Positions 28,408-37,208 of a DNA stretch of 43,985 nt are shown one piece after another. The notes beneath the pieces are model-generated. The model was not told the origin of the DNA. It made no database searches and worked only from the letters and a program-made list of their open reading frames with translations. Within the stretch, counting starts at the first letter, position 1, and the number at the start of each line of letters is the position of its first letter. Location of the stretch: contig JALOLH010000033.1 in assembly GCA_025456065.1 (NCBI GenBank), positions 1-43,985 on the forward strand. Reading direction: 5' to 3'. The stretch is from Candidatus Nanopelagicales bacterium (GTDB taxonomy: Bacteria; Actinomycetota; Actinomycetes; S36-B12; CAIYMF01). The position numbers were made by a program, and so were the translations under genes.

Positions 28408-29271
28408 ATGCTGTGCGCCGTGCCCGTGCGCCCCCTCGTGTTCGCCCACCGCGGCGCCAGCGCCGAGCGTGCCGAGCACACCCTGGCGGCCTACGAGCTC
28501 GCCATCGCGCAGGGCGCGGAGGGCCTCGAGTGCGACGTGCGGCTCACCGCCGACGGCCACGTGGTCTGCGTCCACGACCGGCGCATCGACCGCACGAGCG
28601 ACGGCTGGGGCGTGGTGTCCACCAAGACCCTGGACGACCTGCGCCGGCGGGACTTCGGCTCCTGGGCCGAGGAGGAGCCCCGACCGTCGCGACTCCCGCT
28701 GCGGGATCGGCGGGCCGCCCGCCGGGGGCCGCACTGGCAGGACGCCGCCCCGGTGGCGGACCCGGCGGAGGCGATCCTCACGCTGCCGACCCTGCTCGAG
28801 CTGGTCACCAGCACCGCTCGGCCGGTCCGCCTGGCCATCGAGACCAAGCACCCGACCCGGTACGCGGGCTGGGTCGAGGAGGCGGTCGTCGACCAGCTGC
28901 GCCACTTCGGGCTGGTCGCGCCGCCACGCGGCGACGTGCCCAGGGTCGTGCTCATGTCGTTCTCGGCCCAGGCCGTGCGACGGTTCCGGACCCTCGCCCC
29001 CGGCCTCCCCCGGGTCTTCCTGATGGACCGCGTGCCGCTGCGCATGCGCGCGGGCGAGCTGCCCTTCGGTGCCGGCATCGCCGGGGTCGACATCGCGATC
29101 CTGCGCCTGCACCCCGGCTACGTGGGACGGGTGCACACCGCCGGACGGCGGGTCTACGCCTGGACCGTCGACGAGCCGGGCGACGTCGCGCTGTGCCGCT
29201 CCCTCGCGGTCGACGCGATCATCACCAACCGCCCCGCGGCCGTCCTGCGCCAGCTGGGCGCCGAGCCGTGA
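28408..29271 (+). CDS. Glycerophosphodiester phosphodiesterase
   Basis: A 287-residue GDPD-family TIM barrel that hydrolyses glycerophosphodiesters to glycerol 3-phosphate and an alcohol. The catalytic core is at the N-terminus: FAHRGASAERAEHTLAAYEL, then GLECDVRLTADGHVVCVHD, with the HRG, metal-binding E and D, and HD motifs. No signal peptide is seen, so it is probably cytosolic like UgpQ. The start may be the ATG at 28408 or a GTG at 28420 or 28426, since relatives begin close to the RPLVFAHRG strand. It follows the FAD oxidase by 57 bases on the same strand. Confidence 0.92.
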   Translation: MLCAVPVRPLVFAHRGASAERAEHTLAAYELAIAQGAEGLECDVRLTADGHVVCVHDRRIDRTSDGWGVVSTKTLDDLRRRDFGSWAEEEPRPSRLPLRDRRAARRGPHWQDAAPVADPAEAILTLPTLLELVTSTARPVRLAIETKHPTRYAGWVEEAVVDQLRHFGLVAPPRGDVPRVVLMSFSAQAVRRFRTLAPGLPRVFLMDRVPLRMRAGELPFGAGIAGVDIAILRLHPGYVGRVHTAGRRVYAWTVDEPGDVALCRSLAVDAIITNRPAAVLRQLGAEP

Positions 29272-29334
29272 GCCCCGTCGCCACCCGCCCGTCGCGGTGT
29301 TGACCGCCGCCGGCGGCAACTACCCTTGCCGCCC

Positions 29335-29961
29335 GTGTCCCCCGTCGTCGGCGCCGTGCTCGGGCTGCTCGCCCTCCTGCTCTCGCTGGGCGCGATCGTC
29401 CTGGCCACGATCGCGAACCGTCGGTGGGCCACGCAGTCGCGCACCTCGGGCCGCGACGAGCCGCCCGCGCCTGTCCCCGACGACCGCCTGCACGCGCTGC
29501 AGGCGCAGTTCGATGCGCTGACGGGCCAGCTGGACGTGCTGCGCGGCGCGGTGGCGGGCGCCGCCGGCGCTGCCGAAGCCGCCGCCGCGCTGGCCGGCGC
29601 CGCAGCCAGCCGCGAGACCCGCGACCGCACCGCCCTGCGCCACGTCGCGCTGGTCCGCTACGACGCGTTCGCCGACGTGGGCGGGCGGCTGTCGCACAGC
29701 GTCGCGATCCTGGACGACACCGGGTCCGGCCTGGTCCTCACCACGCTGGCCGGCAAGTCCGACGTGCGCACCTACGTGCGGGCCGTCTCGGCCGGGGCGG
29801 GCGAGGCGCCGCTCTCGGTCGAGGAGCAGCAGGCGGTCAGCGCGGCGATGGCCGGAGCACCCCCGCCCGCGCCTCCCGCGCCGCCCGAGACCGATCCGAC
29901 CCACTCCGACCCCGGCCCGTCGGCCCGGGTTCCCACCGTGACGAACGGGAGCCGAACGTGA
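29335..29961 (+). CDS. DUF4446 family protein, membrane-anchored
   Basis: A 208-residue protein. Residues 4-28 form one membrane helix (VVGAVLGLLALLLSLGAIVL). An Ala-rich coiled region follows (LQAQFDALTGQLDVLRGAV). The conserved DUF4446 domain is at about 100-165: ALVRYDAFADVGGRLSHSVA, then ILDDTGSGLVLTTLAGKSDV and LSVEEQQAV. The tail is Pro-rich. The family is widespread in Gram-positive bacteria and has no established function. The GTG at 29335 is chosen because it begins just before the helix. The stop overlaps the pheA start as GTGA, so the two are translationally coupled. Confidence 0.85.
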   Translation: MSPVVGAVLGLLALLLSLGAIVLATIANRRWATQSRTSGRDEPPAPVPDDRLHALQAQFDALTGQLDVLRGAVAGAAGAAEAAAALAGAAASRETRDRTALRHVALVRYDAFADVGGRLSHSVAILDDTGSGLVLTTLAGKSDVRTYVRAVSAGAGEAPLSVEEQQAVSAAMAGAPPPAPPAPPETDPTHSDPGPSARVPTVTNGSRT

Positions 29962-30794
29962 CCCTCGTGGCCTTCCAGGGTGAGCTCGGGGCCAACTCCC
30001 AGATCGCCATCAACGAGGTCTTCCCGGCCGCCACGCCGCTGCCGTGCGCCACGTTCGAGGACGTCTTCGCCACCGTCGCCGACGGCACTGCGCCGCTGGC
30101 CATGATCCCGATCGAGAACTCCCTGGCCGGTCGGGTCTCGGACATCTACCACCTGCTGCCGGTGTCCGGCCTGGCGATCGTGGGGGAGCACTTCCTCCCC
30201 ATCCGCCACCAGCTGGTCGGCGTGCCCGGGGCCCGCATCGAGGATCTGCGCACGGTGGAGAGCCACGTGATGGCGCTGGGCCAGTGCCGACGGGCGATCC
30301 GCCGCCTCGGGCTGCAGCCCATCGTCGCCGCGGACACGGCTGGCTCCGCCCGCGAGGTGGCCGCGGTCGGGGACCCGACCCGCGCGGCCATCGCCTCGGA
30401 GCTGGCGGCGCGCACGTACGGTCTGGAGGTGCTCGCCAGCAACATCGAGGACGCCGACCACAACACGACCCGCTTCCTCGTGCTGTCGCGTGAGGCCGAG
30501 GACATGGACCCCGCCGAGGGGCCGATGATCACCACCCTGGTGTTCCGCGTCCGCAACGTCCCCGCCGCGCTGTACAAGGCGCTCGGCGGCTTCGCCACGA
30601 ACGGCGTGAACATGACCAAGCTCGAGAGCTACATGCTCGACGGGCACTTCTCGGCGACCCAGTTCTACGCCGACGTCGAGGGGCACCCCGAGGATCGCGG
30701 CCTGGCCTTCGCGCTCGAGGAGCTCGGGTTCTTCTCCCACGAGGTGAGCATCCTGGGCACCTACCCGGCCAGCTCGCTGCGGCGCACCCCCTGA
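29958..30794 (+). CDS. pheA: Prephenate dehydratase
   Basis: It converts prephenate to phenylpyruvate for phenylalanine synthesis. The protein has 278 residues: a dehydratase domain (1-180) with IPIENSLAGRVSDIYHLLP, ESHVMALGQCRRA, and the catalytic TRF in DADHNTTRFLVLS, then a C-terminal ACT domain (about 190-275) that senses phenylalanine. The sequence is of the type seen in alphaproteobacteria (AFQGELGANSQIA at the start, NMTKLESYMLDGHFSATQFY then ADVEGHPED in the ACT domain), not the GPEGTF and ESRP form usual in actinobacteria. The GTG at 29958 follows GGGAG and overlaps the DUF4446 stop. Confidence 0.94.
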   Translation: MTLVAFQGELGANSQIAINEVFPAATPLPCATFEDVFATVADGTAPLAMIPIENSLAGRVSDIYHLLPVSGLAIVGEHFLPIRHQLVGVPGARIEDLRTVESHVMALGQCRRAIRRLGLQPIVAADTAGSAREVAAVGDPTRAAIASELAARTYGLEVLASNIEDADHNTTRFLVLSREAEDMDPAEGPMITTLVFRVRNVPAALYKALGGFATNGVNMTKLESYMLDGHFSATQFYADVEGHPEDRGLAFALEELGFFSHEVSILGTYPASSLRRTP

Positions 30795-30798
30795 CCGC

Positions 30799-31188
30799 TC
30801 ACCAGCGCCGGGCTCCACGGCGCTCCGCGATGCCCCGGGCGGGAGCCCGCTCCTTGTCCAGCGCGTCCTGGGCGCGCTGCTGCAGGACGAACGCCGCGTG
30901 GTCGTGCCTGCGCCAGTCCGGGTTGGTCCGCCAGACGTCGCGCAGGTAGCGGGGCACGTGGGCCGACAGCATGACGCCGAGGGCGGCCAGCGGCACGTCC
31001 AGCAGGGGGCTGCCCGCGGAGGCGCCGGCGTCGCCGAGCCCGAGCAGGGCCGCCACGAAGCGCACGACGAGCCATGGCGGCAGCAGCGCCAGGACGGTCA
31101 GCGCGAGGCGACCGGCCAGGCCGAAGGACACCGTGCTGCGGCCGAGGCGACGGGGGAGGTCGGGAGGCACGTGCGGGTCCACGGCCAT
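30799..31188 (-). CDS. Small hypothetical membrane protein
   Basis: A 129-residue protein that I do not recognise. Two hydrophobic stretches are likely membrane helices: LALTVLALLPPWLVVRFVAA (about 29-48) and SPLLDVPLAALGVMLSAHVP (about 60-78). A charged C-terminal half follows (DVWRTNPDWRRHDHAAFVLQ). The stop lies only 4 bases from that of pheA, a tight convergent arrangement. It lies 70 bases downstream of the rhomboid gene on the same strand and could be in its operon. Confidence 0.65.
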   Translation of the reverse strand: MAVDPHVPPDLPRRLGRSTVSFGLAGRLALTVLALLPPWLVVRFVAALLGLGDAGASAGSPLLDVPLAALGVMLSAHVPRYLRDVWRTNPDWRRHDHAAFVLQQRAQDALDKERAPARGIAERRGARRW

Positions 31189-31258
31189 GGGATCGGAACG
31201 CGGCCGGCGCCGCTGAAGGGTGGGGCCCCCGGGCGCACGCGCGGGTGCCGGCGGTGCA

Positions 31259-31861
31259 TCACCAGCGTCGGGCCGAGGGCCGGGGCGGCAGGCGCCACGC
31301 GGCCAGGCCGCCGGCCAGGGCGCCGCACAGGTGCGCCTGCCACGAGACGTTCGCCGGGACCACCCACGGCAGCGCCCCGAGCAGCAGCGTGCCGTACGTG
31401 AGCAGGACCACGACGCCGACGAACAGGTCCCACCAGTGCCGGGTCCGGACGCCGACCACGAGCAGGTACGCCAGGTACCCGAACACCAGGCCGCTGGCGC
31501 CGATCGTGACCGACGCCGAGGGCGCGATCAACCACGTGCCGAACCCGCCGAGGACCACGATCGCGCCCGTGACCGGCCAGAACCGCCCGCGGTCGCCGTA
31601 GGCGACCAGCGTGCCCATCACCAGCAGCGGCACCGAGTTCGACATCAGGTGGGCGAACCCGACGTGCAGGAAGGGGGCCAGCAGCACCCCGAGCAGGCCG
31701 TCGGGGTTGCGCGCCACGATGCCCTCGCCGTCGAGGCGTCCACGCAGCACGACATCGACCAGCTCGAGGGCCCACATGACGGCCAGGAGCAGCAGCGGGG
31801 GGCCGATGGGGCCGAGGCGCGCCCAGCCCGTGCGGCGGGCCGGGACCACGGGGACGCTCAT
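31259..31861 (-). CDS. Rhomboid family intramembrane serine protease
   Basis: A 200-residue six-helix membrane protease that cuts substrates inside the bilayer. The catalytic serine S123 is in the GASG motif (SVTIGASGLVFGYLAYLL). The catalytic histidine H177 is in SWQAHLCGALAGGLAAW. The conserved HxxxxHxxxN of helix 2 is LHVGFAHLMSNSVPLL. The ATG overlaps the stop of the HAD gene as ATGA, so the two are co-translated. Natural substrate is unknown. Confidence 0.9.
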   Translation of the reverse strand: MSVPVVPARRTGWARLGPIGPPLLLLAVMWALELVDVVLRGRLDGEGIVARNPDGLLGVLLAPFLHVGFAHLMSNSVPLLVMGTLVAYGDRGRFWPVTGAIVVLGGFGTWLIAPSASVTIGASGLVFGYLAYLLVVGVRTRHWWDLFVGVVVLLTYGTLLLGALPWVVPANVSWQAHLCGALAGGLAAWRLPPRPSARRW

Positions 31862-32814
31862 CGCGGGGCCGCCAGGACGGCGTCGAGCAACCGGCCCACG
31901 CCGTCCTCGGCGTTGCTCGGGATCACGTGGTCGGCGGCCGCGCGGGCTGCCGGGTGGGCGTTGGCGACCGCATAGCCCGTGCCCACCGCTTCGAGCAGGG
32001 CGACGTCGTTGGGCATGTCGCCGACGCCGATCGTCGCGCCCGCATCGATCCCCAGCAGCTCGGCCACCTCGAGCAGGGCGACGCCCTTGTCGACCTCGCC
32101 GGCCATGATCTCGATCAGCATCGCGCGTGCGCCGGAGTGGGTGATGTGCAGCCGGTCGGCGAAGTCGGCGGCTGCCAGCGTGACCAGCGAGTCGGCGTCG
32201 TGCCCCGCCCCGGGCGGGGGCAGGGCGAGCAGCTTCACCACGGGGCCGCGGGTCAGCAGCAGCTCGACGGGCGCCACCTCGAGGTCCGCCGGCCGGGTCC
32301 AGGGCGGGTCGTAGCCCGGCTCGAACCCGACGACGCTCAGCGCGGCCAGGTCGTGGGCCTCGGCCGCGCCGGCGAGCATCCGCTCGACCGCGAACGTCAC
32401 GCCGGGCACCAGGGCGCGCAGGCGCATCACCAGCTCGAGGGCGAGCTCCTGCTCGATCGCCGTGTGCCGCACGACGCGTTCGGTGACGAGGTCCACGACC
32501 ACCGCGCCGTTCGCGCAGACGGCCATGCCGGTGTGACCGGTCTGCTCCACGACGGGCCGAAGCCAGCGCGGCGGGCGCCCGGTGACGTAGACCAGGCGCA
32601 CCCCGGCGTCGGCGAGGCGCGGGATCGCGGCGAGCGCGCGGGGGCCGACGGCCATGTGCGGGTCGAGCAGGGTGCCGTCGAGGTCCGAGCCGACGAGGGC
32701 GACGCCGTCCGGGACCGGGATGGGGGCATCGGGGTCGACCGTGGCCAGGTCGTGGCGCTCGGCCACGAAGGACAGGGTCGAGCGCCCGTCCGCGCTCGCC
32801 GCCGCCCGCCGCAT
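31858..32814 (-). CDS. HAD superfamily hydrolase, Cof type
   Basis: A 318-residue phosphatase of HAD subfamily IIB. Motif I is ALVGSDLDGTLLDP with the nucleophile Asp. Motif II is the Thr in RLVYVTGRPP. The conserved Lys is in GEVDKGVALLEV, and motif IV is IGVGDMPNDVALLEAVGTGY. Between them lies a large cap domain (about 110-240). Members remove phosphate from sugar phosphates and related metabolites, and the substrate here is unknown. It is translationally coupled to the rhomboid gene and lies 38 bases downstream of serS, so serS-HAD-rhomboid may be one operon. Confidence 0.92.
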   Translation of the reverse strand: MRRAAASADGRSTLSFVAERHDLATVDPDAPIPVPDGVALVGSDLDGTLLDPHMAVGPRALAAIPRLADAGVRLVYVTGRPPRWLRPVVEQTGHTGMAVCANGAVVVDLVTERVVRHTAIEQELALELVMRLRALVPGVTFAVERMLAGAAEAHDLAALSVVGFEPGYDPPWTRPADLEVAPVELLLTRGPVVKLLALPPPGAGHDADSLVTLAAADFADRLHITHSGARAMLIEIMAGEVDKGVALLEVAELLGIDAGATIGVGDMPNDVALLEAVGTGYAVANAHPAARAAADHVIPSNAEDGVGRLLDAVLAAPR

Positions 32815-32852
32815 GCGTCGAGTCTCGCACGGCTGCCGGGTGCCCGCCCGGG

Positions 32853-34127
32853 TCAGGCGATCGGCTCGAGCACCTCCCGGCCCAGGTACGGCACGAGTGC
32901 CGCGGGCACGCGCACCGAGCCGTCGGCCTGTTGGTGGTTCTCCAGGATGGCGATGATCGTCCGGGGGATCGCCACCAGCGTGCCGTTCAGGGTGGCCAGC
33001 GGGCGCACGGTGCCGTCCGCGTCACGCTGGCGCACCCGCAGCCGGCGGGACTGGAAGGTGGTGCAGTTCGACGTCGAGGTCAGCTCGCGGTAGCGGCCCT
33101 GGGAGGGGATCCACGCCTCGCAGTCGAACTTGCGCCCGGCGCTGGCGCCGAGGTCGCCGGTGGCCACGTCGATCACGCGGTACGGCAGCTCGAGGGCGTC
33201 CAGCAGCTCCTGCTCGTGCGCGACGAGCCGCGCGTGCTCCTCCTCGGCGCGCTCCGGCTCGGCGAAGACGAACATCTCGACCTTGTCGAACCAGTGCACG
33301 CGGAAGATCCCGCGGGTGTCCTTGCCGTACGTGCCGGCCTCGCGCCGGAAGCACGGCGAGTAGCCGGCGTACCGGCGCGGCAGCGAGTCGGCAGGCAGGA
33401 TCTCGTCGGCGTGGTAGGCCGCCAGCGGCACCTCCGCGGTCCCGACCAGGTACAGGTCGTCGGCCTCGAGCCGGTACACGTTCTCGGCGGCCTGGCCCAG
33501 GAAGCCGGTGCCCTCCATGGCGGCGGGCTTCACGAGCGCGGGCGGGATGATCGGCAGGTAGCCGTTCGCCGTCGCGCGGGCCATCGCGAGGTTGACCAGG
33601 GCCAGTTCGAGCAGCGCCCCGACGCCGGTGAGGTAGTAGAAGCGGGAACCGGAGACCTTGGCCCCGCGCTCCACGTCGATGGCCCCGAGCGCCTCCCCCA
33701 GCTCGAGGTGGTCGCGCACCGTGATGCCCTCGCCCGCGAAGTCGCGGATGGTGCCGCGCTCCTCGATGACGCGGTAGTCGTCCTCGCCGCCCCGAGGAGC
33801 GTCCGGGTGCACGACGTTCGAGATCGCCAGCACCAGCGCGTCGGCGCGCGCCGCGGTCGCGTCGCGCTCGTCGTCCGCGGCCCGTACGGCCTCAGCCAGC
33901 TCCTTCGCGCGTGCCAGCAGCGCCGCCTTCTCCTCGCCCGTGGCCCGGGCCACCTGCTTGCCGAGCGCCTTCTGCTCGTTGCGCAACTGGTCGAACCTCG
34001 TCCCGGCCGAGCGCCGCTCCTCGTCGACGGCCAGCAGTGCGTCGACCAGCTCGGGGTCCTCCCCGCGCGCGGCCTGGGACTCGCGGAACTGGTCGGGGTC
34101 GTCGCGGAGCAGGCGCAGGTCGATCAC
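32853..34127 (-). CDS. serS: Seryl-tRNA synthetase
   Basis: A class II aminoacyl-tRNA synthetase that charges tRNA-Ser. The protein has 424 residues. The N-terminal long coiled-coil arm (about 25-105, [20 protein letters not shown]) recognises the long variable arm of tRNA-Ser. Motif 2 is [20 protein letters not shown], and motif 3 is [20 protein letters not shown], with the usual ending. It begins [20 protein letters not shown], exactly the family start. Confidence 0.97.
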   Translation of the reverse strand: MIDLRLLRDDPDQFRESQAARGEDPELVDALLAVDEERRSAGTRFDQLRNEQKALGKQVARATGEEKAALLARAKELAEAVRAADDERDATAARADALVLAISNVVHPDAPRGGEDDYRVIEERGTIRDFAGEGITVRDHLELGEALGAIDVERGAKVSGSRFYYLTGVGALLELALVNLAMARATANGYLPIIPPALVKPAAMEGTGFLGQAAENVYRLEADDLYLVGTAEVPLAAYHADEILPADSLPRRYAGYSPCFRREAGTYGKDTRGIFRVHWFDKVEMFVFAEPERAEEEHARLVAHEQELLDALELPYRVIDVATGDLGASAGRKFDCEAWIPSQGRYRELTSTSNCTTFQSRRLRVRQRDADGTVRPLATLNGTLVAIPRTIIAILENHQQADGSVRVPAALVPYLGREVLEPIA

Positions 34128-34187
34128 GGGGCCGAAGCCTACGCGGCGCCCCCGTGCGAGGGCCGCGATGCGATGCGCCCCGGGTGG

Positions 34188-34721
34188 CTACAGGTACGGC
34201 CCGCTGGACCCGCGGCGCACACCGTCGGGCGGGATCGGCGGCGCGGTCGGTTCCGCCGTGATGGCGGCGCGACGCATCTGCTCCAGCTGGGCGCGGGCCG
34301 CCATCTGCTGGGCGAACAGCGCCGTCTGGATGCCGTGGAACAGGCCCTCGAGCCAGCCGACCAGCTGCGCCTGCGCGATCCGCAGCTCGGCGTCCGACGG
34401 CGTCTCCTCGGCGCCGAACGGCAGCGAGAGCCGCTCGAGCTCCTCGATCAGCTCCGGTGCGAGCCCGGACTCGAGCTCCTTGATCGACCGGGTGTGGATG
34501 TCGCGCAGCCGGTTGCGCGAGGCCTCGTCGAGCGGGGCCGAGCGCACCTCCTCGAGCAGCTGCTTGATCATGCTGCCGACGCGCATCACCTTCGCCGGCT
34601 GCTCGATCAGGTCCGCCACCGACGGCTCGGTGGGCTCCTCGACGCGGGCGACGGGCTGTCCGTCCGGGCCGACGATCACGATGTGGCCGGGGTGCTGCTC
34701 AGGGGAGGGCTGCTCAGTCAT
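34188..34721 (-). CDS. bpa: Bacterial proteasome activator Bpa
   Basis: Bpa (PafE, DUF2587) forms an ATP-independent ring that opens the actinobacterial 20S proteasome. The protein has 177 residues. The helical core is IEQPAKVMRVGSMIKQLLEE, then RLRDIHTRSIKELESGLAPE and LVGWLEGLFHGIQTALFAQQ. The last four residues, GPYL, fit the GQYL-type tail that docks into the proteasome, with Pro in place of Gln. The ATG at 34721 is chosen over a longer frame that would run into the opposite gene. Its presence implies that the organism has a proteasome, although prcBA is not in the window. It diverges from the SET-domain gene with a 49-base gap. Confidence 0.93.
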   Translation of the reverse strand: MTEQPSPEQHPGHIVIVGPDGQPVARVEEPTEPSVADLIEQPAKVMRVGSMIKQLLEEVRSAPLDEASRNRLRDIHTRSIKELESGLAPELIEELERLSLPFGAEETPSDAELRIAQAQLVGWLEGLFHGIQTALFAQQMAARAQLEQMRRAAITAEPTAPPIPPDGVRRGSSGPYL

Positions 34722-34770
34722 GCGAGCATTGTCCCCCCATGGACCCGGGGGGCGTCGGGAGGAGGCCCGC

Positions 34771-35292
34771 GTGCAGCACAGCTGGCTGACGCCCAAGGCC
34801 GTGGTGCGCCCCGTCGGCGAGCACGGGTTCGGGGCCTTCGCCCTGGCCCCGATCCTCGCCGGCGAGGAGGTGGCCGCGTTCGGCGGGTGGGTGGTGACCC
34901 GGGCCCAGCTGGGGGACTTCGCCGAGGATCGTGTCTCCCGGTCGATCCAGATCGCCGACGAGCTCTACCTGCTGGCCACCGAGCAGCCGGAGCCCGGCGA
35001 CCTGATCAACCACTCCTGCGACCCCAACTGCGGCCTGCTGGGCGAGACCGTCCTGGTCGCCCGGGCGGATGTCGGGGTCGGCGAGGAGCTCACCTTCGAC
35101 TACGGCACGTGCGACGGCAGCGCCTACGACGAGTTCGACTGCGCCTGCGGCGCGCGGCGCTGCCGCGGCCGGGTCACCGGGGACGACTGGCGCGACCGCG
35201 ACTTCCAGATGCGCCACAACGGGTGGTTCTCGCCGTACCTCGCCCGGCGGATCGCTGCCCAGCACGGCCGCAGCGGCGCCGGACCGTTGTAG
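34771..35292 (+). CDS. SET domain protein (putative lysine methyltransferase)
   Basis: A 173-residue protein made almost only of a SET domain. It has VGEHGFGAFALAPILAGEEV at the N-terminus, the S-adenosylmethionine-binding pseudoknot LINHSCDPNCGLLGE, and ELTFDYGTCDG. A post-SET-like cysteine cluster follows (FDCACGARRCRG) with DWQ-like spacing. SET enzymes methylate lysines of proteins, and no bacterial target is known for this type. The GTG at 34771 follows GGGAGGAGG. The short divergent gap with bpa suggests a shared promoter region. Confidence 0.88.
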   Translation: MQHSWLTPKAVVRPVGEHGFGAFALAPILAGEEVAAFGGWVVTRAQLGDFAEDRVSRSIQIADELYLLATEQPEPGDLINHSCDPNCGLLGETVLVARADVGVGEELTFDYGTCDGSAYDEFDCACGARRCRGRVTGDDWRDRDFQMRHNGWFSPYLARRIAAQHGRSGAGPL

Positions 35293-35469
35293 GTCCCGGT
35301 GCCGGGGCGACCGGCCGGGATCCGACGGGGCCGTCGTTCGAGGGTGCGGTGCTGGCGCCGCGTGGTCCGAGCGGCCGCGTGCCCGGGCGGTCCGGGCGCT
35401 CCCACCGATCCGGTGGGGCCGCAGGTGTCGCGGTGGGCCGATCACCCGGCGCCGGGCCCCCCGGCGTCG

Positions 35470-35475
35470 TAGATT
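35470..35475 (+). promoter_or_regulatory. Putative -10 element of the potassium channel gene
   Basis: TAGATT ends 7 bases before the GTG at 35483, so transcription would start at or within a base or two of the start codon. That predicts a leaderless message, and no ribosome binding site is visible before the GTG. A -35 element is not evident. Confidence 0.45.
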
Positions 35476-35482
35476 CGACCCC

Positions 35483-36688
35483 GTGGCCGAGCTGGGGCAC
35501 CCGTTCGAGAACCAGGATCCCGCCGAACCGCGCGTCGTGTTCCCCCGGCGGCGGCTCTCCGCGCAGGACTCGCTGGGCATCCGCGTGTTCATCGCGCTGT
35601 CCTGCATCGTCATCACGACGCTGGTCGTGTACTGGGACCGTGACGGCTACCGGGACGGCGGCCAGGGCGACGAGCTGGACTTCCTCGACGCGCTCTACTA
35701 CGCCACCGTCACGCTGTCGACGACCGGCTACGGCGACATCACGCCCGTCTCGGACACTGCCCGGCTGATCAACATCCTCGTCATCACGCCCCTGCGGTTC
35801 GTGTTCCTGATCGTCCTGGTCGGCACCACCATCGAGGTGCTCACCGCGGCCGCGCGGCAGCGGTCCCGGGTCAACCGCTGGAGGAAGCACATGAAGGACC
35901 GCACCGTCGTGGTCGGGTTCGGCGTCAAGGGCCAGGCGGCGCTGCGCTCGCTGCTCGCCCACGGCGTGGAGCCCGACGAGGTGGTGGTGATCGCCGACGA
36001 CCGCTACGGCGTGGCGGACGCGACCCGGCGCGGCGTCGTCGGCGTGGTGGGCGACGCCCGCAACGAGCAGGTGCTCCGGGACGCCGGTGTGCCCTCGGCC
36101 TCCCGCGTCATCATCGCCGCCGACCAGGACGACACCGCGATCATGGTGACCCTGCGGGTGCGCGCCATGGCCCCGACCGCCACGATCGTCGCGGCGGCCC
36201 GTGAGGCCTCGGCTGCCGACCTGCTGCGCCAGAGCGGGGCCGACCGCGTGATCATCCACGCCGAGTCCGCCGGCAACCTCATGGGCCTGTCGCTGCTGTC
36301 GGGCAACGTCGGCGAGATGGTCGAGGACCTCATGGACACCGGTCGCGGGCTCGAGGTGGTGGAGCGGCCGATCAGCCGCGCGGAGCTCGGACTGGCGCCC
36401 GCCGACGTGCAGGCCGAGGGCGAGCTCGTCCTCGCCGTCGTGCGCGAGGGGGTGGTCCACCGCTTCGACGCGCAGGCCATCCGGGTCTTCCAGGCCGGCG
36501 ACCGCATCGTGGTCATCCGCGGCAGCCACGACGAGGGACCCGACGGGGCAGGGTCGGGTTCCCCGACGGCGACGGATCGGGCACGCGGCGCGGGTGCGGT
36601 GGGAGGCGCCGGCGCTGCCCCGGTGACCGCGACCGCCCGAGGCGCGGATCCCTGGACCTCGAGCCGAGGGACGCAGCGACGCCCGTAG
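35483..36688 (+). CDS. Two-helix potassium channel with RCK (TrkA-N) domain
   Basis: A 401-residue ion channel subunit. TM1 is at about 36-56 (IRVFIALSCIVITTLVVYW). The pore loop carries the potassium filter TTGYGD in ATVTLSTTGYGDITP, and TM2 is LVITPLRFVFLIVLVGTTIE. A cytosolic RCK domain follows with the Rossmann motif VVVGFGVKGQAALRSLLAHG and a TrkA-C-like segment near the end. This is the MthK-like architecture gated by ligand binding to a ring of RCK domains. The C-terminal 45 residues are Gly/Ala-rich and probably disordered. Confidence 0.92.
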   Translation: MAELGHPFENQDPAEPRVVFPRRRLSAQDSLGIRVFIALSCIVITTLVVYWDRDGYRDGGQGDELDFLDALYYATVTLSTTGYGDITPVSDTARLINILVITPLRFVFLIVLVGTTIEVLTAAARQRSRVNRWRKHMKDRTVVVGFGVKGQAALRSLLAHGVEPDEVVVIADDRYGVADATRRGVVGVVGDARNEQVLRDAGVPSASRVIIAADQDDTAIMVTLRVRAMAPTATIVAAAREASAADLLRQSGADRVIIHAESAGNLMGLSLLSGNVGEMVEDLMDTGRGLEVVERPISRAELGLAPADVQAEGELVLAVVREGVVHRFDAQAIRVFQAGDRIVVIRGSHDEGPDGAGSGSPTATDRARGAGAVGGAGAAPVTATARGADPWTSSRGTQRRP

Positions 36689-36802
36689 CGAGCGGCGGGC
36701 GCGGGGTGTGCCGCGGGGGGTGTCGGAGCGCCCGACCGCCGGACGGCCGCCGGTGGCGGAGCGCCAGCCCGGCGGGGGGCCGCCGCCAGGGCCGGGAGGC
36801 CG

Positions 36803-37189
36803 TCAGTACCGCGGGAGCGGGCCGCCGGCCACGGCGGCGTACAGCTCGGCCTCGCTGAGGGCGGTGAGCGCGTAGGTCATGTCGGCGGCCTCCGGGTGGC
36901 CGTGCCGTGCCGGGTCCACGTCCAGGTGGGCCCGGTTGCGCCACCAGGCGGTCCGCTCGGACCCGTCGGCGGCGATGGCCACGCGCGCGTCGAGGCGACC
37001 GAGGTGCACGGACCCCGCTGGCGGCCGGGCGTCGGGCAGCACGAGGACGCTGCCCTCGCTGAGCCAGACCGTGACGTCGCCCTGGCGCTCGGCCAGCGCG
37101 GTCAGGTGGGCCGTCGCGGCCGGGGTGGCGACCACGCGGGCCGGGGACTCGTCTACGTCGAACATCGGGTTCTCCAGGTCGTCCAGCAT
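36803..37189 (-). CDS. Hypothetical protein, weakly DUF779-like
   Basis: A 128-residue soluble protein. Its N-terminal part ([20 protein letters not shown]) and the Ser-Gly turn [17 protein letters not shown] follow the pattern of DUF779 proteins. It lacks the SGGCCDG cysteines of that family, so the assignment is weak. [19 protein letters not shown] is the most conserved-looking segment. The ATG at 37189 is used, and a second ATG at 37165 is possible. A palindrome resembling a DtxR/IdeR iron box lies 20 bases upstream. Confidence 0.65.
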   Translation of the reverse strand: MLDDLENPMFDVDESPARVVATPAATAHLTALAERQGDVTVWLSEGSVLVLPDARPPAGSVHLGRLDARVAIAADGSERTAWWRNRAHLDVDPARHGHPEAADMTYALTALSEAELYAAVAGGPLPRY

Positions 37190-37208
37190 GCCCGCGGTTG
37201 TCGGGCCT

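Noticed and set aside
31927-35768. Long plus-strand open frames opposite the HAD, serS and bpa genes
   Set aside because: Val/Asp/Arg/Gly-rich antisense translations. The minus-strand genes are complete and recognisable.
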